A stretch of DNA of 64,000 bases from Chrysomallon squamiferum (GCA_012295275.1 CM022670.1:27680881-27744880), one strand, 5' to 3'; shown: positions 15,288 through 27,649, counted from the first letter of the stretch. A program made the numbers and translations. Notes: a model not told the origin generated them from the sequence alone.

Positions 15288-18200
15288 TTAATGAGGCTGC
15301 ATATTTGCTGGAGCTATAGTGTTACTGTGGCCAGCAGGCACCATGCTAGCCTGTGCTATCTCTGTTAAACTGACAGTCTGTTGAACTGGCTGCACTGCCA
15401 CATATTCTGTTATTGTATCCCACCCTACAGTCATTGCTGTTTGTCCTGCCCCTGAGTGGGACAAAGACGTTGGGAAAGGGCCATGGTTGATTGGAAGGTT
15501 CTGAATGAACCGAATTGTCTCCATGTCACCCATTGCTCCTGGTGTTGTGAATTTGTTCAGTGTTTTAGTCCTTCCACTTGCATAAGAATGTTCTTCAGGT
15601 CCAGTGGTCACTGTTCCATGACCTGACCAGGTGGGCTGTTGGAGCCTGTGATGGACTGGCTGGTGATCTGAGGTGAAAATTCCTCTTGATTTTAACTGTT
15701 CTGCATATGTAATAAGTGTGGTCAAGCTGCAAGGATCTTGACCATTTGCATAATTCTGCTGGACGGGTTCTGTTGTGTTCATGCCAGTATGGTCATTGTT
15801 AGAACTTGTAGGCTGTGTGGATGAGACCACTTGAGGCGCAAACCTGTAAGGAACAGTTTTCAAGGTCTGAGGGTTGGGATTGTTCTGTGTGTTCACCACC
15901 ATTGTTGTTGGTGTTCCTGCAAATGTAAACACAGGGTCCTGATTCATCACCTCTTTAGGCAGAATGTTTCGTGAACCAACTTGAGGTGTTTCCACAATGT
16001 TTGTCTGTACTTGAACTGTTGCGTGTTTTTTCTTAGGTGCTCTAGAAGCATTTTCTTTTTGTTTTTGCTCTCCTGCAGGGTGAACTGTCTTGATATGATG
16101 CAGAAGATGTTTTTCCTTTTTGAATGTGTAAAGACAAATGCTGCACGGAAATTCCTCTGAATTTGCAAATTTCTGTTCTAGAACTTCATGTCTGTGACTG
16201 CACTTGTAGTGTCTGTGTAAGTGGTCTTTTCTACCAAATGTCTGAGGACAAAATTCACACAGGTATTGCTTGTCTTTTGTATGCACCACAGTATGCCTTC
16301 GGACATCTTTCTTAGTTCCAAACATCCTATTACAAATTGGACATGGGTGTATTTTGGGGGCATTGGAGACAGATTTGTAGCGATTATGAGATTTAGTGTG
16401 TTTAACCAGCTCTTCTGCACTTTCAAATTTTTTGTCACAAATACTGCAAGTTGTGGCAAGGCCTTCCTTTGCATCATGAATAGCCACATGGTAATCATAT
16501 GTAGATTTGAAAAGGTAAGATTTTCCACACTTGTCACATGTATAGACACTGCGGTTTGCATCATGAGTTCTCATGTGAATTTTCAAGTGATCAACACGGT
16601 TGAAAGTTTTTTCACAATAAGTGCACTGTCGATTCTGAGGCCTTGCATGTGTTAACTGATGCCTCCAGTATGTAAATCTTGAATTAAAACCTTTGCCACA
16701 GTTTTCATGATTGCACTGGTAAGGAGATTTACCAGTATGCTTTGAAATGTGAAGTCTGTATGTTTCCTCTGAAGCAAACTTTTCATCACAAAATGAGCAT
16801 GTGTGCCTTGGTTTCCTCATGTATTTCTTTTTACGACAGTTCATTTTAATTTCTCTGTCTTTCTCTTTCTTTTTAGAAATGTTCACTTTTGTTTGTCTCA
16901 TTAAAGCCCTCTTCTTTCTCTCCTCCTCTGAAAGCTTTGGCCTTCCACGTTTAGGTTTATCAACACAGTCTGCTTTGTTATCATCTTCTAATTTGAGAGG
17001 TATTTTGCGAGGCTTTCCTTTACGTCTAGTTGTTCGCATTGGTTCGTCACTGTCATTAGAAAGACATGGATGTTCATATAACTCTCTCATGCTGTCAAAT
17101 GATTTCTTGCAAGAAGAGCAGTATGCTGATTCTGGAGAGTTGGAATCACTGGTGTCATTTTGTGCTGTGTCTTCAATGATATGCGATCGTCTTACAGTTG
17201 ATCTCCGCAACACTGGCTTGTCTGCAGTTGAAGATAACAACATGAATAAATACAGAGCTACAATGAATGCACTCTCTCTCACCGCATCAACCACACACAC
17301 ACACACACACACATATATCTACATATGTACATACATACACAAAAACATACACATCTGTATTTCCTTTCATCCTTCCTTATAACCATCTTCAACTTAGACA
17401 CATTTCATATTTCTTTAAAATCTATTATTTAATCAAACATAATTTAGATACAGCTTCAACTGAAGGTTAAAAAAAAAAAAAAAAATATTTAATATTCCAT
17501 TAATCTATTTAGTGGATAAAATTATAAATGTTCAAACCTTGCCCAGAGGAAGTCTCAACATCTTCTTCCAGCATTGGTTTTCCTATTTTGACAGCATATG
17601 CTTTAGCATACCATACTTTGAGTTCAGTTGAAGCTGGAATAACCTATGAAAAGAAATTGTTTTTAAATGTTTTAGAACACCTCCGATAAAAACAACACTG
17701 CAGAATGTAAAAAAATAAGTTTGTTTCGAAGTATTTATATTAGGCTGATAGTCCATTACCCAATTATCTTATGGTTTTGCCTAAAACATCACTTGCATTT
17801 ATCATTTTTAGTTTAATATATATATGCATGTTTGTTCTTGATTGATTTTAGGTAAGAAACCACTGATCTGCATTTAACAATGTAAAACTTTAAAAATAAC
17901 TCACTTTTGTGCTGACAAAGTAAATCTTTCCCTGTGACTGGTAGGCAACCAAATTCTGCTCTGACTTGTTTCTTGCTGGTCGAACAAATATCATCCAGTT
18001 ACATTCATCTTCATCTGTTTGATCATAGATCCACAGTGAATTGTCATCAGACAGAAGCTGAAAGTACAGATAAAATAATAATAATAATAATAATATCACA
18101 TATACAAACAAAAAAGCCCTAATTTTAAGGATATCTTTCAATAGATGGTTTATTTTTGTCCATTAATGTCCTCAATTTAATCTGATTTTTAAAATAATAT

Positions 18201-20643
18201 GAAATACATATCCATTTTCACATGGACTGAGAATAATGTGCCTGAAGTCAAACTAAACATTCAAAGTCGAAAACAAAAACAAAACAACAACAACAACAAC
18301 AACAACAACAAAATATAATAAATAAATACATAAAATAGCTCAATTAAATGCACTGTATCTTTCATAAATATATGGGTTCAGCTTTCTTTTTTACCAATAT
18401 ATTCCAAATATAAACAATAATAAATTACCTTAACACTTCTACATATAATGTACATAAAGTAACAAATGCAGTTAATGTGATTTCAAATTTAAATTAAAAA
18501 TTCAGTTTTTGGTGAAATCAATTATCCATAATAAGGTTCTTCATTTTTCATTGAAATGGGAGATAACTCTCTATTAAGTAAACAGGGGGGAAAACCTTGA
18601 GTGAGAATGGAGCTGGGTCAACTTTGGGCTGGGTTGCATACAGCGGTGCTTCAAGTGGACCAAACTGACTGCGATGTTTGATAACCCGCTTTGCGAAAAC
18701 TGCATCTGCAACAAACATGTTTTATAAACTTTAATAAAGGCAAGTATTTGTTATTTAAATAAAAATGTTCCATCAGTTTATAAAAAACATTATTACAAGC
18801 TACCAGCACTGGATGCTGTTTATACCTAACACCCTATAAAAGCATTTTTCAGTTGCAACATTTTACTCTTATAAATGAATGAATGAACATCTTTCACTTT
18901 AAATTAGGAATGATACTATATTATTTTTGAATTAGTACTTATTCATAAGATAATAAAATTTTCGTAACAAAAAGTCATAGTAATATAAACCTTCATTTGT
19001 GCCAGGGATCTTTTTGAGACACAGCACTGACGGAAGAGACATTCTAGCTCGACTTGGAGCTTTCCCATCTGAAATAGAAACCACTCCTCCCTCTCCATGT
19101 ATTTCACACTCCTCTTTATAACTGAGTCCACATTCCTTGCAATCTGAAAGTCAGTTATGTCTTCAAAATCAACTTATGTGATAACCAGGGTAAATATTCT
19201 ATAAATGATCCACATTACTAATATAAGATAACTGAACATGTACAAGCCAAAATGTTTTTGAAACTGTAAAAATATATTAAATGTTTGCTTAATGACAAGA
19301 ATAAACAAATTTTTATGCAGAAAGAAAATGATTCGGTCTGAATGTATACTGAATTTATCATGTTAAGGCATACATACACATATATTATATATATATATAA
19401 TATAAAATACTGTTTATTACAACTAACAAAGCATTTCAGTGTGACCAGCAGTCCATACAGAACAAACCATAAGTCTTCAAAATTATGTAAAACACTTATT
19501 TAATAAGAAGAAATTTTGTTGCATTTCTGTTAAAGAAATCCACACCTATATTGAGAAATCAATTTTTATCAATATCCTAAAATTCAGTCTTTTACTTTTA
19601 ATCACTGAAAAGTGTTGGAGAAAAGACACAAAAACACTGAGCTTACAAAACAGTATCTGCTTGACTTCAGAATCTTCATCCTCCTCATAGTCCTGGGTAT
19701 CACCTGGTAGCAAATGTAAAAATAGACAGTCAGTTCTTATATATCTTGTACATTTTCTTATCACAAAGAAAAATATGTGTGCATTGTATTATTAAATTAA
19801 TTCAGTTAAACAACAGATTATTTTACTATTGCTGTATAATTACTGTGAAAAAGAAAAAAAGAAAAGAAACAATAAAACAGTAATTCTCTACCATTAAATA
19901 AAAGCACCCATAATGATGTAAATAATGCACTAAGAACCAGCATGGCATGCTCAGTCTTAAATAGAATATGACAGGCCTGCCTTAACATTTCACTGTTGGA
20001 CAAATGTCAAAAATTATCCACACCCACAACCTCTAGTTTTTGAGACAACAGATGTTGCAGTCATTAAAGTACATAAGTAAACAAAAAGTAATATAAAATT
20101 ATTATAGTTAATAGTTAAAGCACTGATAAAAACTATTAAAATCTATCTCTACAATGATCCAGACTCATTTGTTATTCCTTTATGGTTAGATCACAGTGGT
20201 TTCAGTCCTTAATAATCATATATAGGTTGAGGATCCCGTATCCGAAATTCCAGAATCCAAAAACGCTCCAAAATCGAAAACTTTTTATGAATCCAAGCAC
20301 ACAATCAGTGGTATTTTACAGTTTTCTGAATGTCTGCCATATATATAAACTTTATTTTATGAAAAAAATTATTAAAAAAATTATTTTAAAAATCCAACAG
20401 CCATTCATATAAGCTGCAATATGAAATATAAATAGAATTTCTATTTAGATTTAGATTCTATTTTGAGGTTATCTTTCTTTAAAAAAAATTGAAATCTGAA
20501 ACACTTCCACCCAAACCATTTCAGATAAGTGATTCTCTATCTGTAATATGTGCTAAATGAATTACAAAAAACACTCACCAGTCTCCTGATCGTGTGCTTC
20601 ATCTGATCCAACTTCTACTTCCATATCAGGAGTATCAGGTGCT
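15288..20643 (-). CDS. PRDM zinc-finger protein (PRDM4/PRDM10-like)
   Basis: Exons, 5' to 3' on the minus strand: 20643-20579, 19703-19647, 19143-18991, 18705-18596, 18057-17905, 17643-17538 and 17221-15288 (TAA). All have GT..AG junctions and phases agree. Using the first in-frame ATG (20624-20622) gives 852 residues, though an upstream coding exon cannot be excluded because the first exon opens in mid-codon. Domains: an acidic N-terminus; a zinc knuckle with C36, C39, C47 and H50; a PR/SET domain, about residues 87-190, with ECNWMIFVRPARN, EQNLVAYQ, KIYF and ELKVWY; a partial C2H2 finger (243-261); a KRGRPK AT-hook-like motif (299-304); eight C2H2 fingers (350-589); and a Thr/Gln/Asn-rich C-terminus. 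PRDM proteins are nuclear DNA-binding regulators, some with histone methyltransferase activity. The PR core resembles what I know of PRDM4 and PRDM10. Finger number favours neither clearly. Confidence 0.85.
17296..17315. repeat. (CA)n microsatellite just past PRDM last-exon acceptor
   Basis: Short CA run in the intron upstream of the last exon. An apparent N-terminal MCVCVCV extension of the zinc-finger frame reads through it and is not coding. Confidence 0.9.
18283..18311. repeat. (CAA)n microsatellite in PRDM intron
   Basis: About nine CAA units in the 18058-18595 intron. The rest of that intron is AT-rich without further features. Confidence 0.9.
20222..20545. mobile_element. pogo/Tigger-like MITE in PRDM intron
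   Basis: The left end, AGGTTGAGGATCCCGTATCC followed by GAAATTCCAGAATCC, pairs with a right end whose complement reads TACAGATAGAGAATCACTTATCTGAAA in pieces. This is an imperfect terminal inverted repeat of about 27 bases with TA at both edges. The GGTTGAG(G/T)ATCC(C/T) start is the familiar terminus of Tigger-type DNA transposons. There is no transposase frame inside. A related copy starts at 41206. Confidence 0.65.
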
Positions 20644-20645
20644 CT

Positions 20646-20671
20646 AACAAAAAAAAAAAAAATAATGATAA

Positions 20672-20706
<35 letters not shown>

Positions 20707-20712
20707 TTTTAA
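20646..20712. repeat. A-run, (TA)n and long T-run
   Basis: Low-complexity A12, AT and T23-type runs immediately 5' (in gene sense) of the first visible PRDM exon. Confidence 0.85.
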
Positions 20713-20714
20713 TA

Positions 20715-21500
20715 AGCTTTGGTGAAAAACTGGCCAGACCTCAAAAAGGATCAATAATAACAATGTAAAAAAATAAATATTTTCTGCTTTCCAGATTTTT
20801 TAAATCTTAATAGTTCAAAATTTAAATAAAATGTCATAATATATTAAGATTAGGTTTAAAGATTTAAATATTTAATAAATTAGAATATAATACTGGAATT
20901 AAGCCAAGAGGTGTTTTATGTTATGTGTTTCCTTTCTAAAAAAAAAAATATATATATATTATATATATTTAATAAATAAATAAAAATGATTACTTGCTAT
21001 TAATATTAAAATTATTGCTAATAATATAATCATCAAGTATTCATTCACATAAAAATATAATTTTTCTTGTCTTCTTATTTCTACAAATCTTAATTTTAAT
21101 TTTATGGGTTCCAATTTTACAAAATTAATTATCACTTTCATACCACTATAACACTGTGACAGTGACTGTCATTTCATGCTACAATTACTTTGTGAATATT
21201 CACTTTATTATATGCAGTATTTTAAACTTAACAGTCCTTTTAATTTCTTTAAACAATTATTTGATCATTAGTGATTAAATATACCTATTTTAAGTAATTA
21301 AATTAAATTTAGTAATTAGGGCTTATCAAATAAATTTAAATTTTAATAACTAATATTTCAATGTTTTTCATTATTTGTTTAATAAAAAATATTATCCAAA
21401 ATAAATAAAACGAAACGAATTTATTTTGTATTGTATTTATGATTATTTTGCTAGCAGCCGAGATTACATACATCATTTACATGTAGTTCTTAAACAATTC
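20715..21500. other. AT-rich putative first intron of PRDM gene
   Basis: Nothing recognised beyond (TA)n at 20948-20966. Confidence 0.45.
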
Positions 21501-21529
21501 TTTAAACAAATTAGCATTCAATTCCGTCA

Positions 21530-21790
21530 GTTTAGAGCGCCATGAAAACAAAATGGAGGCCCAACCTGGGTAAATTTGGGTCATATTACATCAAAAGAGT
21601 AAACAAAAGAAGCACTAACGGAAATAACAGACAGAACCGAAAATGCAACGGAATATTTCCTTCCTAAAATTTGGAGTGAATCAATTATATTTATTTACAT
21701 TTTTAAGTAGAATTTAATTATGATTCTTAAATATTACATCTTTCCAACCTTGAGAAGGACGCCATCGTAGAGGTGCATTATGGGTATACA
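21530..21790 (-). promoter_or_regulatory. Candidate PRDM promoter / first exon region
   Basis: CpG-containing, higher-complexity segment upstream of the PRDM exons. It has AAAACAAAATGGAGGCC at about 21546 and GACGCCATCGTAGAGG near 21758. The AAAATGG / GCCAT cores resemble YY1-type core-promoter motifs. It lies between the AT-rich putative PRDM first intron and the ATT arrays. The transcription start is not visible from sequence. Confidence 0.35.
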
Positions 21791-21977
21791 CTAAAATAAA
21801 CAATATACTATTAACTAAAAGAATGTTCAGAATTTATTTTATCAACCAACTGGTGCTTTTTCAACATCTGAAAATAATTAAATATAAATGGTTAGGTACC
21901 TTTAAAGTTAAGGATCTTTTAATATAGCAATTATTGATTGCTACTTCTCCACAGATTTGGAGCATTTTTTTTCTTTC

Positions 21978-21978
<1 letters not shown>

Positions 21979-22025
<47 letters not shown>
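21979..22025. repeat. (ATT)n microsatellite
   Basis: Pure ATT run in the gap between the head-to-head PRDM and CHCHD7 genes. Confidence 0.95.
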
Positions 22026-22227
22026 TTACATATATTTCTTCTTTTTTTTTGTAAGAAGAAAAAATACATGTAACAGTTTTATATGACAATGGTAGCCATT
22101 TTAATATAAAAGTGCATTTTTACACAAATGACTTTCTTTTTAATGTCCAGAGAAAAGAGAAACACTATAGTATATGATTATATTAAAATTAAATCCTAAT
22201 TACAAAGTAATTAGTGTGTAAGCAATA

Positions 22228-22228
<1 letters not shown>

Positions 22229-22282
<54 letters not shown>

Positions 22283-22303
22283 GTTATTATTATTATTATT
22301 ATT
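22229..22303. repeat. (ATT)n microsatellite
   Basis: The second and longer ATT run in the same gap, with one ATTG interruption. Confidence 0.95.
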
Positions 22304-22389
22304 CTGATACGACAATGAATATTATTTATTATTGTTAATTTTTTTTGTCTTTTCACTGTCACGCAATAAATGTAACTAGTTGTTGTACA

Positions 22390-22484
22390 ATGACCTCAGA
22401 TAGCGGCAAACCAAAATGGCAGCTGCCATGTAACTCAGTGTTTCTGTTATAATATACGGTTGTTCCAACTTGAACGAAAATAAA
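22390..22484 (+). promoter_or_regulatory. Candidate CHCHD7 promoter / 5' UTR
   Basis: CCAAAATGGCAGCTGCCATG (22411-22430) contains a YY1-like AAAATGGC core and a GGCAGCTGCC palindrome (22416-22425), 60-70 bases before the CHCHD7 ATG. No in-frame ATG precedes 22485. Confidence 0.4.
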
Positions 22485-24402
22485 ATGGATAATAGCAGCA
22501 AAAAACTACGCAAAGGAAACCCATCAAAACACAGTGATGTCGAGAGGAATCCATGTCAAAAGGTTAACCATATTATCACTCGGTTTTTAAAAAAACAGCA
22601 GTATATAGATACCGACTGAGAAAAGATGATCGTTACAAAGTCACGTTTATTGTAGACAGAGAATAATACTATTAATATTAATCACTGTTCCATATTTAAA
22701 ACACTATTTTCACATTCATATATCAAAAACATTCAAATTACATATCAGATTTTTAGGACAGTTAATTGTTATTGTTTTTTTAAGTCATAAAATTAGTTTT
22801 ATCAATTTATGATTATGAATTAGGTAACTGATAGTGATACACTATACAGATAGTAACATCATAGTTACTGAGTTAGGGTGATAATATAATTTCATGCAAT
22901 AAAATCTAATATCTCTGCAGATTATTTTTTATTGTGGTTATTAGTAATAAGATACCAATCATTTTAAAATATTTGAGTATATTTATTTATTTTATTATTA
23001 TTATTTTTTTTTTACTGAACATAACACATTTTTATTCAGAGGAAATTACACTTTATCGTAATATCTAATTACAAATGACATTTTTTGGCAAGAAAGTATT
23101 AATAAATTTGGAATGTAATTATTTCAAATAGCTACAATCAACGCAAGTTTATTTGTTTATACAAAGGTCATTGCAGAGAACTAAGGCTGGAGTATCAATT
23201 CAGGCCTATCTTGGTATGAAGTGACTTCAGAAAGACATCATTAGATTAACTGGATGATTACATTTCATAGAAAATAACTACCAACCCATGACAAGCAATA
23301 GGGCTATAATTTGGTTCTGTAATTTTGATGGAAATTTGTGGATAAGTGATAAATAAGCATGATGCAATAAAGTAATAGCAAATTTTAAATGTAATAGTAC
23401 GTGTCAATTTTTTTTTTTTCATTTATAGTTTATATTCCCAATCTGTAATTACTGATGTTATTTATTATGGTACTTCTATTCTGGAGATTTCTTGACCTTT
23501 AATATACCTATACATATACATATATATATATAGGTATAGAACAATGTATTTATATATATATATATATTTACTGTAAACACACACTAAGTAAAGTAATGAC
23601 CTTAAAGTGCTGAAAAGTAAAATAAACCTTTTAATTTTATTTGGGATGTCTTTTTATTTTAAAAAATAACATATTTATTATTTTTATTTTTTATTTTTTT
23701 TTTTTATTATTTTAATTCTTCTCACTTTTTTATAAACATTTTTTATTGAAAATTATTTTCCAGGATTATTGACTTCATGAAACATGAATGTAAAAATTGG
23801 TCATGTTTAATAATCATATAAAATTGTTAATTTTATTTTCAGGAACATGAGAAATCATTAGCATGCTTGAGTGACAATGCCTATGACAGGGACAAATGTT
23901 CTAAAACTTTTCAGAATTACAAAAATTGTCGTGATTTTTGGGTAAGATCATTTTCCGTTTACCTGTATGAATAGTTTTTTGAAACAAAGTTAGTTACTTT
24001 TTCATGTTTATTAAAACCAAATATTTCACAAATTAAAGATTTTCTTTCTTTTTTCTTTCATTCTTTATTTATTGTATTTATTATTATTATTATTATTATT
24101 TTTTTTTTTTTTTTTTTTGTAGAAATATAACATTAGATTCCTAATAGTTGAATTTTATAGCAATTAAATAATCAGTTATTCATTAATAACACATACACAT
24201 ACAGTATGCAATACTTTATGTACTGTACAGACAAAAATTACTAAGGATTCTTTAACATGTAATTAATTTATTCATTTTTAAAATGTTTCAGCATAATGTA
24301 AAACAGGATAGAATGAAAAGAGGCATAACTCCCCATCTACCTTTACCTGAAGATAGAGATGCAGTAAAAAAAGAATACAAAAAATGGATGCCTTGGGCGT
24401 GA
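22485..24402 (+). CDS. CHCHD7: CHCHD7 / COX23-like twin CX9C protein
   Basis: Three exons, 22485-22562, 23843-23941 and 24292-24402 (TGA), join in phase 0 and give 95 residues. The twin CX9C signature is complete: C24-x9-C34 and C45-x9-C55, with NPCQK, DNAYDRDKCSKTFQNYKNC and RDFW around it. CHCHD7 ends in a similar basic RK-rich stretch after its helix pair. The family is the animal counterpart of yeast Cox23, a small protein of the mitochondrial intermembrane space imported and oxidised by the MIA40 pathway and linked to cytochrome c oxidase assembly. Length is close to the usual 85-100 residues. The last exon holds HNVKQDRMKRGITPHLPLP and ends in KKWMPWA. The ATG follows AAAATAAA and is the first available in frame. 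Introns are AT-rich with poly-T and ATT tracts. Confidence 0.92.
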
Positions 24403-24945
24403 TGAAAACATATTTAGGAAACTAGTTGCACTTTCTTTTTATCTTTATTTTTAATTATTATTATTGTACACTTTGTATGAATGAAATGGCAACTAGTAGA
24501 ATGGTGTGGCTAAAATTGTGATAAGTGGAACTAATTGTAGAAAACCTAAACACTAATGTGAGCATCAAAGAGAGATATTATGTGTTCAGGTTATCTAAAT
24601 ATATTATGTACATATTTAAGTAACTAATAACTTTTTAGTTAGACTTTTTCAAAAGGAAGGCATGACCAACATAAAATAGAACACAAATTATTTTTAGTTT
24701 TAATTTTCAGATTATATATTTATCTAACAGTTTCACTGGTGAGAATGTTCATACAAGACTTACAAAGTAAATAATATGTAGCTGTTGTCTCCCATGCCAC
24801 ATTCTAGTGCTATCTGAGTGAAATGATAGCTATTTTTAGAAATATAGCTATTCATGTTTATTGTGTATGCAGAATATGTTGTGCAGTATTTTTTAACTTG
24901 ACATTAACACATGTACATGAGTAACAGTCAGATCAATAAACAATG
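24403..24945 (+). terminator. CHCHD7 3' UTR with poly(A) signal at 24935
   Basis: AATAAA at 24935-24940 (GATCAATAAACAATG), about 530 bases after the stop. Another, TTAATAAAC, is near 24970. No other feature is visible in this stretch. Confidence 0.55.
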
Positions 24946-25840
24946 ATAAAAAAAGAACTGTTTTGTTTTAATAAACTTGTAACAGAGCATGTGATGGGAT
25001 CCAGATATAACAAGTACTTAATTTGATTAAGCTTTAGAATTTTTGTTGTTTTGTTGTTGTTTTAATTTGTTTTAATTTGTACTTTTTTCTTAATTTTTTT
25101 TAAATTTAGAATTATACTAAATTTTGTTTTCTAAATATAAGCATAGTTGTTTGGTGTATACTTTTATTTTTTTCAATTTAAAATATTCTATTTGAAAAAT
25201 GATAACATAACTAAAACATTAACATACTATTATATTGTGTCTTTGTTGTTTTTAAATATAAAAAATGATAGTGATGATAATTTAGATTGGATTCCTACCC
25301 CACCTAACTATCCTCATTTGTTAATCTCGGAGAAATATCTGAATCATGAGATATCAAAAATCATAAATAAATCTTAACATCGATTCCAGAAAAATGTGAT
25401 GTAATATGTGTTCCAGGTCATTTTGTTGAACTACACTGTAAGTTTAAATTTATAACTAACTAACTTAATTATATTTAAATGACCGTTAAACTTGCAGAAA
25501 AAACCCCAACAAAACAAACAACAAACAAACAACTATAACTTCAATACTGAATACTTTATGAAAATTAGTTTATACTGGCTGTTTAAGACTTGTAAAAATG
25601 GCTATTTCGGGAAAATATCTACGAACTGATAAAAAGTTTACAATGGCTTAAAACTTTTGTTTATAAAATAATTTAAATAGATAAGTTTCGAAAATTTTAT
25701 GTATGGCTTGATAGGTATTAGATCGACATATGGACCATTCTTGAACATAAATTATGATTCAAAAGTATTAAAACAGTGCCAGAATTTTTGAAAAATACTC
25801 GGATTGGCATTATAAATCAGTCATCTTGCCAAAAAGAACA
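24946..25840. other. Intergenic, nothing recognised
   Basis: AT-rich. A 76-codon plus-strand frame at 25147 contains the stretch WIPTPPNYPHLL but has no splice sites or partner exons, so it was not called. Confidence 0.45.
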
Positions 25841-25842
25841 TA

Positions 25843-26078
25843 AAACTGATCGGTGCTGCTTTGGTGTGATCTATACGTCACCAAAGTTTCTTGCATTTCC
25901 AGCAGATATACGCTCAGTTCATCTATAAAATTATTCAGATTTGTATACTTTTCAGCACTTGTTAATATAAATTATAAATATACAATAAAAAACCAAGAAT
26001 AAACAAAATAATAATTAAAAGAAGCGAGTAGAATTTGCTCGGTGTAGATCAGACGCCAAAGAAGCACCAGCTGATTTA
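25843..26078. mobile_element. Candidate MITE with imperfect terminal inverted repeats
   Basis: The left end AACTGATCGGTGCTGCTTTG then GTGTGATCTATACG is matched in inverted form by the right end, whose complement reads AATCAGCTGGTGCTTCTTTG then GCGTCTGATCTACACC. The interior is about 170 bases of AT-rich DNA without coding capacity. Boundaries are approximate and the superfamily is not determined. Confidence 0.5.
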
Positions 26079-26216
26079 TGACTAAGCGCAAAATTGAATC
26101 ATTTTGTGTGTGTGTATATATATATATAATCTTCAGAATGATAAAAACTAATTACACTAAAACATTGTGCAAATTTTTAAAATGGCTAATTCAGGTTTAC
26201 AATAAAACATCTAAAA

Positions 26217-26345
26217 CAGTGGTTCTCAAACTTGTTGAAGTCAGGGCACATTTGAAGCCTTACAAAAAACTGCGGGCACACTACACACAAAATGCTAAGA
26301 ACTATAATGCAAAATGAAAAAAAATACACCCGTTGAGAACTACTG
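26217..26345. mobile_element. hAT-type MITE with 8-bp target duplication
   Basis: Begins CAGTGGTTCTCAAACTTG and ends CGTTGAGAACTACTG, the classical hAT termini. Flanks are ATCTAAAA (26209-26216) and ATCGAAAA (26346-26353), an 8-base target duplication with one mismatch. Length is 129 bp, with no coding capacity. Confidence 0.85.
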
Positions 26346-26353
26346 ATCGAAAA

Positions 26354-27180
26354 GTATGGTTTGACTCTAGTGTGCCCATCGTCCACTGGAATCGCTACCC
26401 TTCTTAATAATGGCGTCCCACAGTAAAATGTCAAACGGATCCTACCATCATTAGGTATAAATGCAACAATAGAAATGTTTCGTAATTTCCCCGTTCCCAA
26501 AATAAATCTTGAAGTGGAAGTATTTGAAATATGAACACTTCACGGTAATTATGGAACAATGACACTGAGCATATTTAGATTTATTACCATTTTTATTCAA
26601 TTTTTCCGATTACTTTTTAATTTATTCCTTTATTCCTTTGATGGCAATCGTTTGTTAGGTGGTTTTTTTTTTTTGGGGGGGGGTTGTGTTTTTTTTTTTA
26701 TTGTGTTTCAACTTTGTTGTAACATTCCGACGTGAACATCTAAATTTGATGTTTAATAATTATATATAATACTTTAATAGTTTGTAAAATTAACTTAAAT
26801 ATGACGTACATACCGAAACATAGAAAAAAAAAAAGAAAAGAAGGAATAAACAGAACACACACAAAACAAAACAGACTAAACTGTAATCAATTTCAAATTA
26901 TAACATAACAAGTCGATTTGTATGTTATGCTAATTAGTAATAATTTAAAAGGAAAAAAAATAAAATAATTTTTAATATTAATAATGATTATACTACAAAT
27001 TCATTATTCAATTTTTTACCAACAATGAAAATTTTGTAACTACTTGTTTAGCTTTTGCGTAATGAAATTATATTTACATTTCCTTCAAAACATTCATAAA
27101 ATAAATTTAAAAATCAAAAACATTTTAATTAAAAGAAAAACAGCGCATCGTTTTGTAACGATACTGTACCTATGATTTCG
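26354..27180. other. Intergenic, nothing recognised
   Basis: AT-rich, with a T/G homopolymer stretch at 26660-26700. No gene or element was delimited. Confidence 0.5.
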
Positions 27181-27181
27181 T

Positions 27182-27260
27182 TTACTTCCGCTTTCTTCGG
27201 GAGAATTAATATGACGTCAACAATTTAAACAATTCGTAACTCGTTGTTCGCTAGGTAAGC
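27182..27260 (+). promoter_or_regulatory. Candidate promoter and non-coding first exon (ETS site, CRE, GT donor)
   Basis: ACTTCCG (ETS-type) at 27184, a full palindromic CRE TGACGTCA at 27212-27219, then CGCTAG|GTAAGC, a consensus donor with GT at 27255. The combination suggests a promoter and untranslated first exon for a plus-strand gene, perhaps the KPWE-domain gene 2.3 kb downstream. That link is untested. Confidence 0.35.
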
Positions 27261-27598
27261 GGCAGGTCTGTCAATGTTTGCAAAATTGTTTGAAATTTCC
27301 ATTTCCTATAACTATTCTAGGGCATCGTCAATAAGTAATTTAAATTTTATTTTATTTTTTATTTTTCAAGATATTTTTCAAAATATTATTCAACTTGGAT
27401 TTAAGAGTCAGGAAATAAATTAATTTTCTAACTTGGTATTTTGACAAACTGGGCATTAAATATTACCACACACACATACATATTTGTTACAATTCCGCTA
27501 ACGCTCCTAATATTTCAAAGTAATAATTATTTATAATAGTAATAACACAAGACAATTAATTTTAGTAACACATAAAGAAATTAAAAAGACATAACAAG

Positions 27599-27630
<32 letters not shown>

Positions 27631-27649
27631 GAAAGAAAAAGTAAATAAA

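Noticed and set aside
17222-17312. N-terminal extension MCVCVCVV... of the zinc-finger frame
   Set aside because: It reads upstream through a splice acceptor and a CA microsatellite. The exon starts at 17221, and its phase fits the exon at 17643-17538.
16124-17382. Several plus-strand frames over the PRDM last exon
   Set aside because: Antisense shadows of the zinc-finger coding exon.
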